Assembly: GCA_903913355.1 (NCBI GenBank)
Contig: CAIWKU010000480.1
Coordinates: 1 to 17,040 of the forward strand
Source: an uncultured Bacteroidota bacterium
GTDB lineage: Bacteria; Bacteroidota; Bacteroidia; Chitinophagales; Chitinophagaceae
DNA: 17,040 nucleotides
Direction: 5' to 3'
In this document: piece by piece, positions 7,405 through 15,196 of the stretch
How positions within the stretch are numbered: position 1 is the stretch's first letter
Layout of the letters: each line of letters opens with the position of its first letter
The notes under the pieces: model-generated
The model's database searches: none
Told to the model about the DNA's origin: nothing
What the model saw: only the letters and a program-made list of their open reading frames with translations
Made by a program: the position numbers and the translations under genes

Positions 7405-7522
7405 AGAATTGATTAATGATGAAAACTAATTTACAAATATTCAGCGGTTTTGTTCTTACTCCACAATCCAGGTTAGATAGCAAACCCGGGTATGAATCAA
7501 ATCATTTTATAAAATACAAGGA

Positions 7523-8494
7523 TTAATCAAAACTCTGATTACTAGCCGCTGCAAGTTTCAGGATACGGTCAAATTGACCAGGAGAAAGATCATTATAGAA
7601 ATAATAGATAGGATCTACCGGGTAACCATTTCGATGTACTTCGTAATGACAATGCGGGCCGGTACTCTTCCCTGTATTACCCACATAGCCAATCAACTCA
7701 CCTCTTTTTACATCCTGCCCAACTCTCGCCTTGATCCTCAGCATATGTCCATATAAAGTCTGATACCCATATCCATGATTGATCACCACACGATTACCAA
7801 AACCCCCGGTATTAAATCCGGCATCAATTACTTTTCCATCGGCAGTAGCATAGATTGGAGTTCCCAATGGTGCATTAAAATCCATTCCCTTATGCGCACG
7901 CAAATCTTTATAGATGGGATCGATCCGGTACCCAAATCCGGAACCAATATGCATCAGGTTTTTATTACTGATAGGTTGTATAGACGGAGTGGAAGCCAAC
8001 ATCTTTTCTTTATTCTTGATCAAATCACCAATCACATCAAATGATTTGGTCTGATAAGCAGTACGAAGTGATAAATTGTTTAATTGACTTCCGATACTTT
8101 TCACCAATTCAGATTCACCCATCGTTTGTACCAGTTTCACCTCTTTTTTTTGTTCAATATCTTTGATACGGGCACTATCAGGTATGGGATTTGCTGAAAA
8201 AATAGAACGATAAATATCATTATCCCTGTTCTCCAGCTCATCCATTTGTAATTCCAGTTGTTTTACCCGCTCAACAAATACACTGTAATTCTCTTGCAAA
8301 TCATCATTCTGCTGACGAAGGTATTTTTCTTTGGGAGAATCTATATAACGGAAAGTAATCGCAAAAATGATCATACCCGTTACAATCGAGGCAGCAATAA
8401 ACCCAATAGCCTGCAACAATCTTACCCGTAAAGGGGTATCCAGCTTTTCATAGCGGAGTGTATGGGTATTATAGTAGTACTTTATTTTCTTCAT
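7523..8494 (-). CDS. M23 family metallopeptidase, membrane-anchored (LytM/peptidoglycan endopeptidase)
   Basis: The protein has 323 residues. A short cytoplasmic N-terminus (KKIKYYYNTHTLRYEKLDT) precedes one membrane helix at about 29-49. A helical, coiled-coil-prone region rich in Q, E, L and N follows at about 55-95, and the M23 domain lies at about 180-300. The zinc-site signatures are complete: H201-x3-D205 in RAHKGMDF, and H281-x-H283 in GPHCHYEVH, with His250 in LYGH also conserved. This predicts an active endopeptidase cutting peptidoglycan cross-bridges on the periplasmic side, and not a degenerate EnvC/NlpD-type activator. The coiled coil plus single helix recalls divisome- or cell-shape-associated M23 enzymes. 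The gene is divergent from alaS, an arrangement I recall from other Bacteroidota genomes. No hydrolase-specific control element is evident. The start ATG gives MKKIKYYY. Confidence 0.93.
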   Translation of the reverse strand: MKKIKYYYNTHTLRYEKLDTPLRVRLLQAIGFIAASIVTGMIIFAITFRYIDSPKEKYLRQQNDDLQENYSVFVERVKQLELQMDELENRDNDIYRSIFSANPIPDSARIKDIEQKKEVKLVQTMGESELVKSIGSQLNNLSLRTAYQTKSFDVIGDLIKNKEKMLASTPSIQPISNKNLMHIGSGFGYRIDPIYKDLRAHKGMDFNAPLGTPIYATADGKVIDAGFNTGGFGNRVVINHGYGYQTLYGHMLRIKARVGQDVKRGELIGYVGNTGKSTGPHCHYEVHRNGYPVDPIYYFYNDLSPGQFDRILKLAAASNQSFD

Positions 8495-8596
8495 TATTCC
8501 ATTTCAATAGGGATAAACCTGATTTACCCTGTATAAATCCTGAATGATAAATAAGCTGTATCCACCGTTCAGTTCATATTTCCGGCCCCAAATCCT

Positions 8597-8604
8597 TACC
8601 TTTG
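8597..8604 (+). promoter_or_regulatory. Candidate -7 promoter box for alaS
   Basis: TACCTTTG matches TAnnTTTG at all fixed positions, 65 bases upstream of the proposed alaS start. A good TTTG -33 box is not evident at the usual distance. The last four bases are also the start of an inverted repeat (8601-8626). If this box is used, transcription would begin near 8610, inside the extended reading frame, which supports the downstream alaS start. Confidence 0.4.
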
Positions 8605-8626
8605 GTGCCCTTAAACTAAGGCCAAA
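8601..8626. repeat. Interrupted inverted repeat at the alaS promoter
   Basis: TTTGG (8601-8605) pairs with CCAAA (8622-8626), and CCTT (8609-8612) pairs with AAGG (8618-8621) around the loop AAACT, with TGC bulged on one side. The nine paired positions overlap the candidate -7 box and likely start site of alaS, in the gap shared with the divergent M23 peptidase gene. It could be an operator or a 5' hairpin; neither is shown. Confidence 0.3.
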
Positions 8627-8669
8627 TATAGTTTCTAACGACCTAACTATTTGTTTAAAATTTTTACAG

Positions 8670-11288
8670 ATGATGACCAGTGCCGGGATACGACAACAAT
8701 TCCTCAATTTTTTTGCTTCCAAAAAGCATCATATCGTGCCATCTGCACCCATCGTTGTAAAAAATGACCCTACCCTGCTTTTTACGAATGCCGGAATGAA
8801 CCAGTTTAAGGATTTTTTTCTGGGAAATAAAAAACCGGAGTATCCGAGGGTAGCCGATACCCAAAAATGCCTTAGGGTAAGTGGCAAACATAATGACCTG
8901 GAAGAAGTAGGAGTGGATACCTATCACCATACCATGTTTGAAATGTTGGGGAACTGGAGTTTTGGCGATTATTTTAAAGCCGATGCCATTGCCTGGAGCT
9001 GGGAACTACTTACTGAAGTGTATCAGCTGGATAAAGACCGTCTATATGTAACCATTTTTCAGGGGGATGAAAAAGAAGGGCTACCCCGTGATGAAGAAGC
9101 TTTTAACGAATGGAAAAAGTGGATACCCGAAGAGAGGATATTACTGGGTAACAAAAAAGATAATTTCTGGGAAATGGGCGATACCGGTCCTTGTGGACCC
9201 TGCACAGAAATACATGTGGATTGCAGAACTGAAGCAGAAAGAAAAGAAACCAGTGGCAAATCACTTGTAAATAATGATCATCCCCAAGTAATTGAGATTT
9301 GGAATAATGTATTCATGCAATTCAATCGCCAGAAAGATGGTAGCCTGCAAACGCTACCCGCACAGCATGTGGATACGGGAATGGGGTTTGAAAGATTGGT
9401 ACGCGTAATACAAGGGAAACAAAGCAATTACGATACAGATATTTTTACCGGGACCATTGCTGCAGTTGAAAAAATCACTGGCAAAAAATACGATTATAGC
9501 AATACAAAAGAAGCCATTGCTTTCAGGGTTTTGGCCGATCATATCCGGGCCATTGCATTCACGATTGGTGACGGCCAGTTGCCAGCCAATAATGGAGCCG
9601 GTTATGTAATCCGGAGAATATTAAGAAGAGCCGTAAGATATTATTATTCCTATCTCGATTATAAACAGCCTTTACTATTTCAATTGATTCCTCTATTGGC
9701 TGACCAGTTTGAACATGTATTTCCAGAACTGAAACAGCAAGCCCTATTTGTTGGTAAAGTGGTAAAAGAGGAAGAAGATGCGTTTTTAAAAACCCTGGAT
9801 AAGGGATTGAAAAGAATAGATGATATTATTAACGGCTCAGGTAAACAGATCGAAGGGAAAGCCGCATTTGAGCTGTTCGATACATTTGGTTTTCCGATAG
9901 ACCTTACCCGTTTAATTGCTGAAGAAAATCACCTAAGTGTTGATGAGAAAGGATTTGAGGCAGAAATGCAGCAACAAAAAAACAGAAGTCGTGCAGCGGG
10001 TACAGTGGATACAGAAGACTGGGTAGTGTTGTCTACACATTCTTTTAATGATTTTATCGGGTATGATTCTTTGGAAGTAAAAACCAAGGTTGTTAAATAC
10101 CGAAAAGTAAAAGCCAAAGGAAAAGAAGCCTATCAATTTGTTCTGGAAGCCACTCCTTTTTATGCAGAAAGCGGCGGACAAATAGGCGATACTGGCATTC
10201 TGGATTTTACTGGTGAAATAATCAGGGTTATCGATACAAAAAAGGAAAATAACCTCATCATTCATTTTACGGAATCTTTACCTGTCAATGTACAGGCAAC
10301 GGTTCTGGCAAAAGTGGATTTGCACAAAAGACAAGCCATCACGATACACCATAGCGCCACTCACTTGCTGCATGCTGCTTTGCGTAAAGTATTGGGTAAC
10401 CATGTGGCTCAGAAAGGAAGTCTGGTGAATGAGGAACAGCTTCGCTTCGATTTCTCACATTTTGCGAAACTAAGTGAAGAAGAAATTGCCGCTACTGAAG
10501 CTATTGTAAATGAAAAGATACGGGCCAATATTCCGGTACATATCAAAGAAATGAGCAAAGAAGAAGCGTTGAAATCCGGTGCAATGGCATTATTTGGAGA
10601 AAAATATGGCGATATTGTTCGTGTTGTGATTATGGACGAAAAATACTCCATCGAATTATGCGGAGGAACCCATGTTGGATTTACCGGAGAATTGGGCTTT
10701 TTCAAGATCAAACATGAAACTGCTGTTGCGGCAGGTGTTCGAAGAATTGAAGCCGTTAGTGGTGGATCTGCTGAATCACTCGTAAATGACCAGTTTAATC
10801 AGATACGCATGGTTCGTGAATCGATGAAAAATCCCAAAGAAATTCATAAAGCAGTCGAAAGTTTACTATCTGACAATACAGATCTGAGAAAAAAGTTGGA
10901 AAGCCTGGAAGCAAAACAATTGGTTATCCTTAAGAATGATTTGCTAACCAAAACCGAAACCATACAGGGAATCACCTTTCTGGGAGCTGTTGTAGAGGTA
11001 AATAGTGCCGATAGTATTAAAAAGCTCTGCTTCGAACTAAAAAATGATCTCAGGAATTATATAGTTGTCTTAGCCGCCAATATAGAAGGCAAAGCCCAGG
11101 TAGCCATCCTGCTCGATGAAGCCGTATGCAATACCCGAAACCTGGATGCAACCAAAATCATTAAAGAGCATGTTGCAGGACTGATCAAAGGCGGCGGCGG
11201 CGGACAAAAAACCCTGGCTACTGCAGGCGGGCAGGATGCAAGTAACCTTACCCAGGTTATTGAAAAGGTAAAAGCGCTGATTGTCTAG
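8670..11288 (+). CDS. alaS: Alanyl-tRNA synthetase
   Basis: This class II synthetase charges tRNA-Ala and clears mischarged Ser- or Gly-tRNA-Ala. The proposed product has 872 residues, the normal length. The N-terminal TSAGIRQQFLNFFASKKHH and LLFTNAGMNQFKDFFLG form the start of the aminoacylation core. The editing domain carries H561-x3-H565 (HSATHLLHAA) and C664-x3-H668 (CGGTHVG), the four zinc-binding residues. The C-terminal DHHA1-type domain includes IKGGGGGQKTLATAGGQD. The open frame extends upstream to 8544, but those 42 residues look nothing like AlaRS and a likely promoter lies within them; family members begin M-x-T-x-x-x-IR, which fits the ATG at 8670 (or 8673). It is divergent from the M23 gene, with 163 bases before the next gene. 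No frame damage or missing catalytic motif is seen. Confidence 0.96.
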   Translation: MMTSAGIRQQFLNFFASKKHHIVPSAPIVVKNDPTLLFTNAGMNQFKDFFLGNKKPEYPRVADTQKCLRVSGKHNDLEEVGVDTYHHTMFEMLGNWSFGDYFKADAIAWSWELLTEVYQLDKDRLYVTIFQGDEKEGLPRDEEAFNEWKKWIPEERILLGNKKDNFWEMGDTGPCGPCTEIHVDCRTEAERKETSGKSLVNNDHPQVIEIWNNVFMQFNRQKDGSLQTLPAQHVDTGMGFERLVRVIQGKQSNYDTDIFTGTIAAVEKITGKKYDYSNTKEAIAFRVLADHIRAIAFTIGDGQLPANNGAGYVIRRILRRAVRYYYSYLDYKQPLLFQLIPLLADQFEHVFPELKQQALFVGKVVKEEEDAFLKTLDKGLKRIDDIINGSGKQIEGKAAFELFDTFGFPIDLTRLIAEENHLSVDEKGFEAEMQQQKNRSRAAGTVDTEDWVVLSTHSFNDFIGYDSLEVKTKVVKYRKVKAKGKEAYQFVLEATPFYAESGGQIGDTGILDFTGEIIRVIDTKKENNLIIHFTESLPVNVQATVLAKVDLHKRQAITIHHSATHLLHAALRKVLGNHVAQKGSLVNEEQLRFDFSHFAKLSEEEIAATEAIVNEKIRANIPVHIKEMSKEEALKSGAMALFGEKYGDIVRVVIMDEKYSIELCGGTHVGFTGELGFFKIKHETAVAAGVRRIEAVSGGSAESLVNDQFNQIRMVRESMKNPKEIHKAVESLLSDNTDLRKKLESLEAKQLVILKNDLLTKTETIQGITFLGAVVEVNSADSIKKLCFELKNDLRNYIVVLAANIEGKAQVAILLDEAVCNTRNLDATKIIKEHVAGLIKGGGGGQKTLATAGGQDASNLTQVIEKVKALIV

Positions 11289-11451
11289 TACTAAAATATA
11301 TTGCTAAACCCGGTTTTGGGCCTCCCTTATCTTTTGGTTATTTCCCATCTAAATTTATTAACCTTTTTTAACATTTCCGAAGACCTTCGTATTTAAAAAA
11401 CTCACTACTTTTAATCTACTAAATTATTCGTACATCATCAAAATCTTCGCC

Positions 11452-12411
11452 ATGAAACCAAAAATAACCTCCCTTGCTTTGCTCGGATTAGGTATTGCCT
11501 TATCTGCCGGTGCACAAACCACCGAAGCCCCTAAAAAGGAAAAAGAGGAAAGCATCACTATCCGAAAAAAGAAAGGAACAGATGAAAAATTAACCATTGT
11601 GATAGATGGAGATAAGATTACGGTAAATGGAAAGCCGTTAGATGAGCTGAAAGATGACGATATCCAGGTACTTCATAACAAAGGAATTGGCCCAATCATG
11701 CCAAAAATCAAAGCCCAGATTGCCCAAATGGGAGGTATGAAAATGCTGCGTGACTTACAGGTAAGCCCCTCAAACCGGGCCCTATTAGGTGTAGTATCGG
11801 AAAAAGATGAAAGAGGTGCCAGAATTACTTCCGTAAATAAAAATAGTCCGGCAGAGAAAGCCGGATTACAAAAAGATGATATTATTATCCGTTTGGGTGA
11901 TAAGCACACGATTGAAAACAGCCAGGATCTTTATAATGCCATTGGCGACCATCAGCCGGGGGATAAAGTTTTGGTTACTTATTTACGTAATGGCAAAGAA
12001 GCCACCACCACGGCTATTCTCGGGAAAAATCCGGATACAGGATTGCAATCTTTTACATTCAATGGGGAAGATTTTAATTTCAATATGCCTGAACTAAAAG
12101 GCCTGCAGAACATGGATATCCATTATACTGCTAAACCCAGACTAGGTGTTGAAATCCAGGATATGGAAGAAGGGAAAGGGGTTAAAATTATAGAAGTAAA
12201 TACTGATTCTCCCGCCGCTAAAGCCGGTTTCCTGAAAGACGATATTATTACAGAAATCAATGGCAATACTGTTGAATCAGTGGATGACCTGAAAGCTAAA
12301 CTTAGAAACTGGAAAGAAGGCGAGACGATTAAGGTCAGTTTTCAGCGTAATGGAAAAACCCAGACCGCAGATATAAAATTCCCTAAAAAAATAAAAACAG
12401 CTGATCTATAA
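11452..12411 (+). CDS. Exported protein with two PDZ domains, no protease domain
   Basis: The protein has 319 residues with a signal peptide at 1-21 (MKPKITSLALLGLGIALSAGA, then QTTEAP). A charged segment at 25-75 contains ESITIRKKKGTDEKLTIVIDG and NGKPLDELKDDDIQVL. PDZ domain 1 spans about 110-192, with LLGVVSEKDERGARITSV and SPAEKAGLQKDDIIIRLGD. PDZ domain 2 spans about 229-311, with RLGVEIQDMEEGKGVKIIEV and SPAAKAGFLKDDIITEING. Both carry the G-L/F-x-x-D-D-I-I core of DegP/HtrA-type PDZ domains, which bind C-terminal or exposed hydrophobic peptides. No His-Asp-Ser trypsin-like domain is present upstream, so it is probably a periplasmic peptide-binding or adaptor protein and not a protease. 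A sequence TACTTTTA before the start weakly resembles a -7 box. A strong terminator follows at 12471, so this is likely a single-gene transcript. Confidence 0.85.
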   Translation: MKPKITSLALLGLGIALSAGAQTTEAPKKEKEESITIRKKKGTDEKLTIVIDGDKITVNGKPLDELKDDDIQVLHNKGIGPIMPKIKAQIAQMGGMKMLRDLQVSPSNRALLGVVSEKDERGARITSVNKNSPAEKAGLQKDDIIIRLGDKHTIENSQDLYNAIGDHQPGDKVLVTYLRNGKEATTTAILGKNPDTGLQSFTFNGEDFNFNMPELKGLQNMDIHYTAKPRLGVEIQDMEEGKGVKIIEVNTDSPAAKAGFLKDDIITEINGNTVESVDDLKAKLRNWKEGETIKVSFQRNGKTQTADIKFPKKIKTADL

Positions 12412-12470
12412 TAGTAATAAATCGGTATTGGCAGCTATTCTACCAATTTTTGATTTTTCTCATGTGTTCA

Positions 12471-12499
12471 CCGCGCCATTCCTGGCGCGGTTTTCTTTT
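12471..12499 (+). terminator. Intrinsic terminator after the PDZ-protein gene
   Basis: CCGCGCC (12471-12477) and GGCGCGG (12484-12490) form a perfect GC-rich 7-base stem with the 6-base loop ATTCCT, directly followed by TTTTCTTTT. This is a textbook rho-independent terminator for the plus strand, 60 bases past the PDZ-protein stop codon. Confidence 0.92.
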
Positions 12500-12524
12500 G
12501 CGTAGATGACTTGATTACGCAAAA
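12496..12524. repeat. Second inverted repeat abutting the terminator
   Basis: TTTTGCGTA (12496-12504) is the exact reverse complement of TACGCAAAA (12516-12524), a 9-base stem with an 11-base loop. Its left arm starts inside the U-tract of the preceding terminator. It has no U-tract of its own on the plus strand. It may be a backup hairpin or a protein site for the downstream DUF1028 gene; nothing decides this. The remaining gap to 12638 holds only a weak TTTG/TAGTTCTA promoter-like pair near 12573-12600. Confidence 0.4.
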
Positions 12525-12638
12525 AAATAACCTAAAAAACAGGGAATGTATCATCCCCCCATCACAACATTTGACTACAAGTGAACGTTCTAGTTCTATT
12601 GGTCCCTCCTCAGGAAACCAGGCTATCAACTATCCATC

Positions 12639-13652
12639 ATGAAAAGAAGTCTCTTTTTATTATTTATCCTCTTAGCGGTAATAGCCCAGGCTCAAAAAGT
12701 GTACTCGTCCAAACAACCATTGGTACATACTTTTTCTATTGTGGCCCGGGATGAGAAAACAGGCGATATGGCCATAGCCGTTCAAAGTCATTGGTTTGGG
12801 GTAGGCACCACTGTCCCCTGGGCAGAAGCGGGTGTAGGAGCTATTGCAACACAATCTTTCGTTGATAAATCATATGGCCCAAAAGCATTGGGCCTACTTC
12901 GAAAAGGATATACTGCACAGGAAGCCCTTGATAGCCTTACAAAAATAGACAGCGGCCGCCAACTCAGGCAGATCGCTATTATAGATAGCAAAGGAAATGT
13001 TGCAGCCCACACAGGTAAAAACTGCATCCAGGTAGCTAAGCATGTAAAAGGAAGGGGATTTAGTGTTCAGAGTAATATGATGCTAGGTGATTCTGTTTGC
13101 GAATACATGGCTAAAGCTTATGAACAGAGTGCCGGTAAGCCTTTTGTAGAAAGAATATTACTATCCCTCGAAGCCGCCCAAAAAGCAGGTGGCGATATAC
13201 GAGGTATGCAGTCTGCAGCACTTACCGTTGTTCCTGGTAGAATCATGGAAAGCTGGAATAATAAAACCGTGGATCTGCGAGTAGATGATAGTCCCCAGCC
13301 CCTTCAGGAGCTCCGCCGCTTATACATGGTACAACTGGCATATGAACATATGAATAGTGGTGATCTGGCATATGAGCAAATGCATAATACCAATCTGGCC
13401 GCCGATAAAAACGATGTTAACGCTGCCATGTCTGAATACAATGCAGCTATGAAGTTATTCCCGGGAAACCTTGAAATGCAATACTGGACGGCTATTACCC
13501 TGGCCAATAATAAACAGATGGGAAAAGCCCTGCTTATGCTGAAATATGTATTCAATACAGATAATAACTGGAAAGAACTCACCAAACGTTTACCACCCGC
13601 TGGTCTTCTAACAGTTTCCGACGACGACCTTAAAAAAATACTTTCCCTTTAA
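12639..13652 (+). CDS. Exported DUF1028 family protein (Ntn-hydrolase-like)
   Basis: The protein has 337 residues with a signal peptide at 1-18 (MKRSLFLLFILLAVIAQA). The DUF1028 domain spans about 29-230: VHTFSIVARDEKTGDMAIAVQSHWFGVGTTVPWAEAGVGAIATQ in outline, QSNMMLG at 144-150, GGDIRGMQSAALTVVPG at 184-200 and VDLRVDDSPQPLQELRRLY at 211-229. The family resembles Ntn hydrolases; most cytoplasmic members begin M-T-F-S, whereas here the equivalent Thr31 follows a signal peptide and about 12 further residues. No substrate is known to me. The C-terminal 100 residues are helical and TPR-like (MSEYNAAMKLFPGNLEMQYW), replacing the peptidoglycan-binding extension seen in some relatives. Residues 233-252 hold a 10-residue duplication, LAYEHMNSGD/LAYEQMHNTN. 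It lies 51 bases before gatB on the same strand. Confidence 0.88.
   Translation: MKRSLFLLFILLAVIAQAQKVYSSKQPLVHTFSIVARDEKTGDMAIAVQSHWFGVGTTVPWAEAGVGAIATQSFVDKSYGPKALGLLRKGYTAQEALDSLTKIDSGRQLRQIAIIDSKGNVAAHTGKNCIQVAKHVKGRGFSVQSNMMLGDSVCEYMAKAYEQSAGKPFVERILLSLEAAQKAGGDIRGMQSAALTVVPGRIMESWNNKTVDLRVDDSPQPLQELRRLYMVQLAYEHMNSGDLAYEQMHNTNLAADKNDVNAAMSEYNAAMKLFPGNLEMQYWTAITLANNKQMGKALLMLKYVFNTDNNWKELTKRLPPAGLLTVSDDDLKKILSL
13335..13394 (+). repeat. 30-base in-frame tandem duplication within the DUF1028 gene
   Basis: Two 30-base units begin CTGGCATATGA at 13335 and 13365, and the start of a third (CTGGCC) follows at 13395. They encode LAYEHMNSGD and LAYEQMHNTN, then LA. The first ten bases of both units are identical and the rest diverge, so this is a diverged short duplication lying in the linker between the DUF1028 domain and the helical tail. 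Confidence 0.7.
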
Positions 13653-13688
13653 ATTTATTTTTACCATTCGCCTCTGCCTCAGGAAAGC

Positions 13689-13696
13689 TATTTTTG
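13689..13696 (+). promoter_or_regulatory. Candidate -7 promoter box almost on the gatB start
   Basis: TATTTTTG matches TAnnTTTG at every fixed position and ends 7 bases before the gatB ATG. With the usual 5-7 base distance from this box to the first transcribed base, the transcript would begin at or next to the start codon, giving a leaderless or very short-leader mRNA. The -33 element is weak (ATTC at the expected place). Confidence 0.4.
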
Positions 13697-13703
13697 CAGC
13701 AGT

Positions 13704-15149
13704 ATGGCAGTTAGTAATCAATACGAAGCAGTAATAGGACTGGAAGTTCATGCGCAACTGGCAACGGCCTCAAAGTTGTTTTGTGGGGATAGTACCGCTT
13801 TTGGGGCAGAACCCAACACTCATATCAGTCCCATAACCATGGGACATCCGGGCACCTTACCCAAAACCAATAAAAAGGCTGTTGAATATGCAATACGTTT
13901 AGGACTGGCTTGTAATTGTGCTATAGAACAGGAGAATTATTTTGCCAGAAAAAATTATTTCTATCCTGATTTACCCAAAGGGTACCAAATTTCACAACAT
14001 ACCACTCCAATTTGTAAAGGGGGATTCATAACCATCAAAACGGCTTCGGGCAAACGGAACATCAGTCTTAACCGAATACATATGGAGGAGGATGCAGGTA
14101 AGAGTATTCATGATCTGAATGCTGATTTTACCTGTATAGATTTGAATCGTGCCGGTACACCCCTCGTTGAAATTGTTACGGAACCAGACTTGTTTTCTGC
14201 TGAAGAAGCCTGGCAATATGTTACGGAAGTAAGGAGACTTGTAAGATGGATTGGTATCTGTGATGGGAATATGGAGGAAGGTAGTTTGAGATGTGATGCC
14301 AATATTTCCATCAGACTAAAAGGAGAAACCCGGTTAGGAACCAAAGTAGAGGTGAAGAACCTGAATTCTATCCGAAATGTAAAAAAAGCCATTGAATACG
14401 AAATCGACAGAATGATAGCGCTGGTTGAAACTGGCGGCAGGGTTCAACAACAAACCCGCAGTTTTGATGCAGCAACCGATACCACTTTTGCAATCAGGGA
14501 TAAAGAAGAAGCAAATGATTACCGGTATTTCCCCGATCCCGATCTTGCTCCGTTTCATATAACCGATGAATTTGTCCATCAAATCAAAGAGACTTTACCG
14601 GCTCTTCCAAATGAGCTGACAGCTAAATACCAATCAACATTTGGGTTAAATGATTATGATGCCAGTCAGTTATGTGATGAAAAAATCACGGCTGCTTATT
14701 TCGAATCAGTGGTCCCCTTCACAACACATTATAAAGCCCTTACCAACTGGATTCTGGGTCCATTGCGCCAATACCTGAACGAAACGGGTTTAACATTTGA
14801 ATCCATTTCACTAACTCCAAATACACTGGCAGAATTAATTAACCTGGTAGAAGATGGTAAGGTTAGCTTTTCTGCAGCGTCTTCAAGGATATTGCCATTG
14901 CTTTTTACTGATAATCGCCCGCCAATAGTTATTGCAGAGCAGTTAGAGTTACTGCAAACAAGCGATACGACTGAACTGGAAAACTGGGTAAATCAGGTAA
15001 TAGAAGCAATGCCGGATAAAATAATCGAATACCAAAAAGGTAAGAAAGGGTTAATTGGACTGTTTGTGGGCGAAGTAAAAAAACGAAGTAAGGGTAAAGC
15101 AGATCCTAAGCTGGTAACACAACTATTGGAACAAAAATTAAACAAGTAA
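13704..15149 (+). CDS. gatB: Asp-tRNA(Asn)/Glu-tRNA(Gln) amidotransferase subunit B
   Basis: The protein has 481 residues, typical for GatB. It is the tRNA-binding and kinase subunit of the GatCAB complex, which activates and amidates Glu-tRNA(Gln) or Asp-tRNA(Asn) with ammonia from GatA. Signatures in order are: YEAVIGLEVHAQL at 7-19, MGHPGTLP at 46-53, NYFYPDLPKGYQISQ at 84-98, RIHMEEDAGKSIHD at 124-137, LNRAGTPLVEIVTEPD at 147-162, and EEGSLRCDANIS at 191-202. The C-terminal YqeY-like helical domain, which helps hold the tRNA, covers about 335-480 and ends KLVTQLLEQKLNK. gatA and gatC are not in the window, which is common in bacteria with scattered gat genes. The preceding DUF1028 gene ends 51 bases upstream, and a lipoprotein gene starts 47 bases downstream. 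The frame is intact and all catalytic-region motifs are present. Confidence 0.96.
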   Translation: MAVSNQYEAVIGLEVHAQLATASKLFCGDSTAFGAEPNTHISPITMGHPGTLPKTNKKAVEYAIRLGLACNCAIEQENYFARKNYFYPDLPKGYQISQHTTPICKGGFITIKTASGKRNISLNRIHMEEDAGKSIHDLNADFTCIDLNRAGTPLVEIVTEPDLFSAEEAWQYVTEVRRLVRWIGICDGNMEEGSLRCDANISIRLKGETRLGTKVEVKNLNSIRNVKKAIEYEIDRMIALVETGGRVQQQTRSFDAATDTTFAIRDKEEANDYRYFPDPDLAPFHITDEFVHQIKETLPALPNELTAKYQSTFGLNDYDASQLCDEKITAAYFESVVPFTTHYKALTNWILGPLRQYLNETGLTFESISLTPNTLAELINLVEDGKVSFSAASSRILPLLFTDNRPPIVIAEQLELLQTSDTTELENWVNQVIEAMPDKIIEYQKGKKGLIGLFVGEVKKRSKGKADPKLVTQLLEQKLNK

Positions 15150-15196
15150 TATCCATATTCCTCCCATCTACCGGGCAGGTAAGTAAACAAATCATT

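Noticed and set aside
7504..7515. Palindrome ATTTTATAAAAT after the M23 gene
   Set aside because: It has no loop, no GC pairs and no U-tract, so it is neither a good terminator nor a distinctive operator.
8544..8669. In-frame 42-residue N-terminal extension of alaS
   Set aside because: The extension does not resemble AlaRS, a promoter-like TACCTTTG box and inverted repeat lie within it, and family N-termini align with the ATG at 8670 or 8673.
9933..10265. 110-codon antisense open frame within alaS
   Set aside because: It is opposite the conserved alaS frame and has no recognisable features.
15169..15183. Weak TACC/GGTA inverted repeat between gatB and the lipoprotein gene
   Set aside because: The stem has only four pairs and no U-tract, so I do not call it a terminator.
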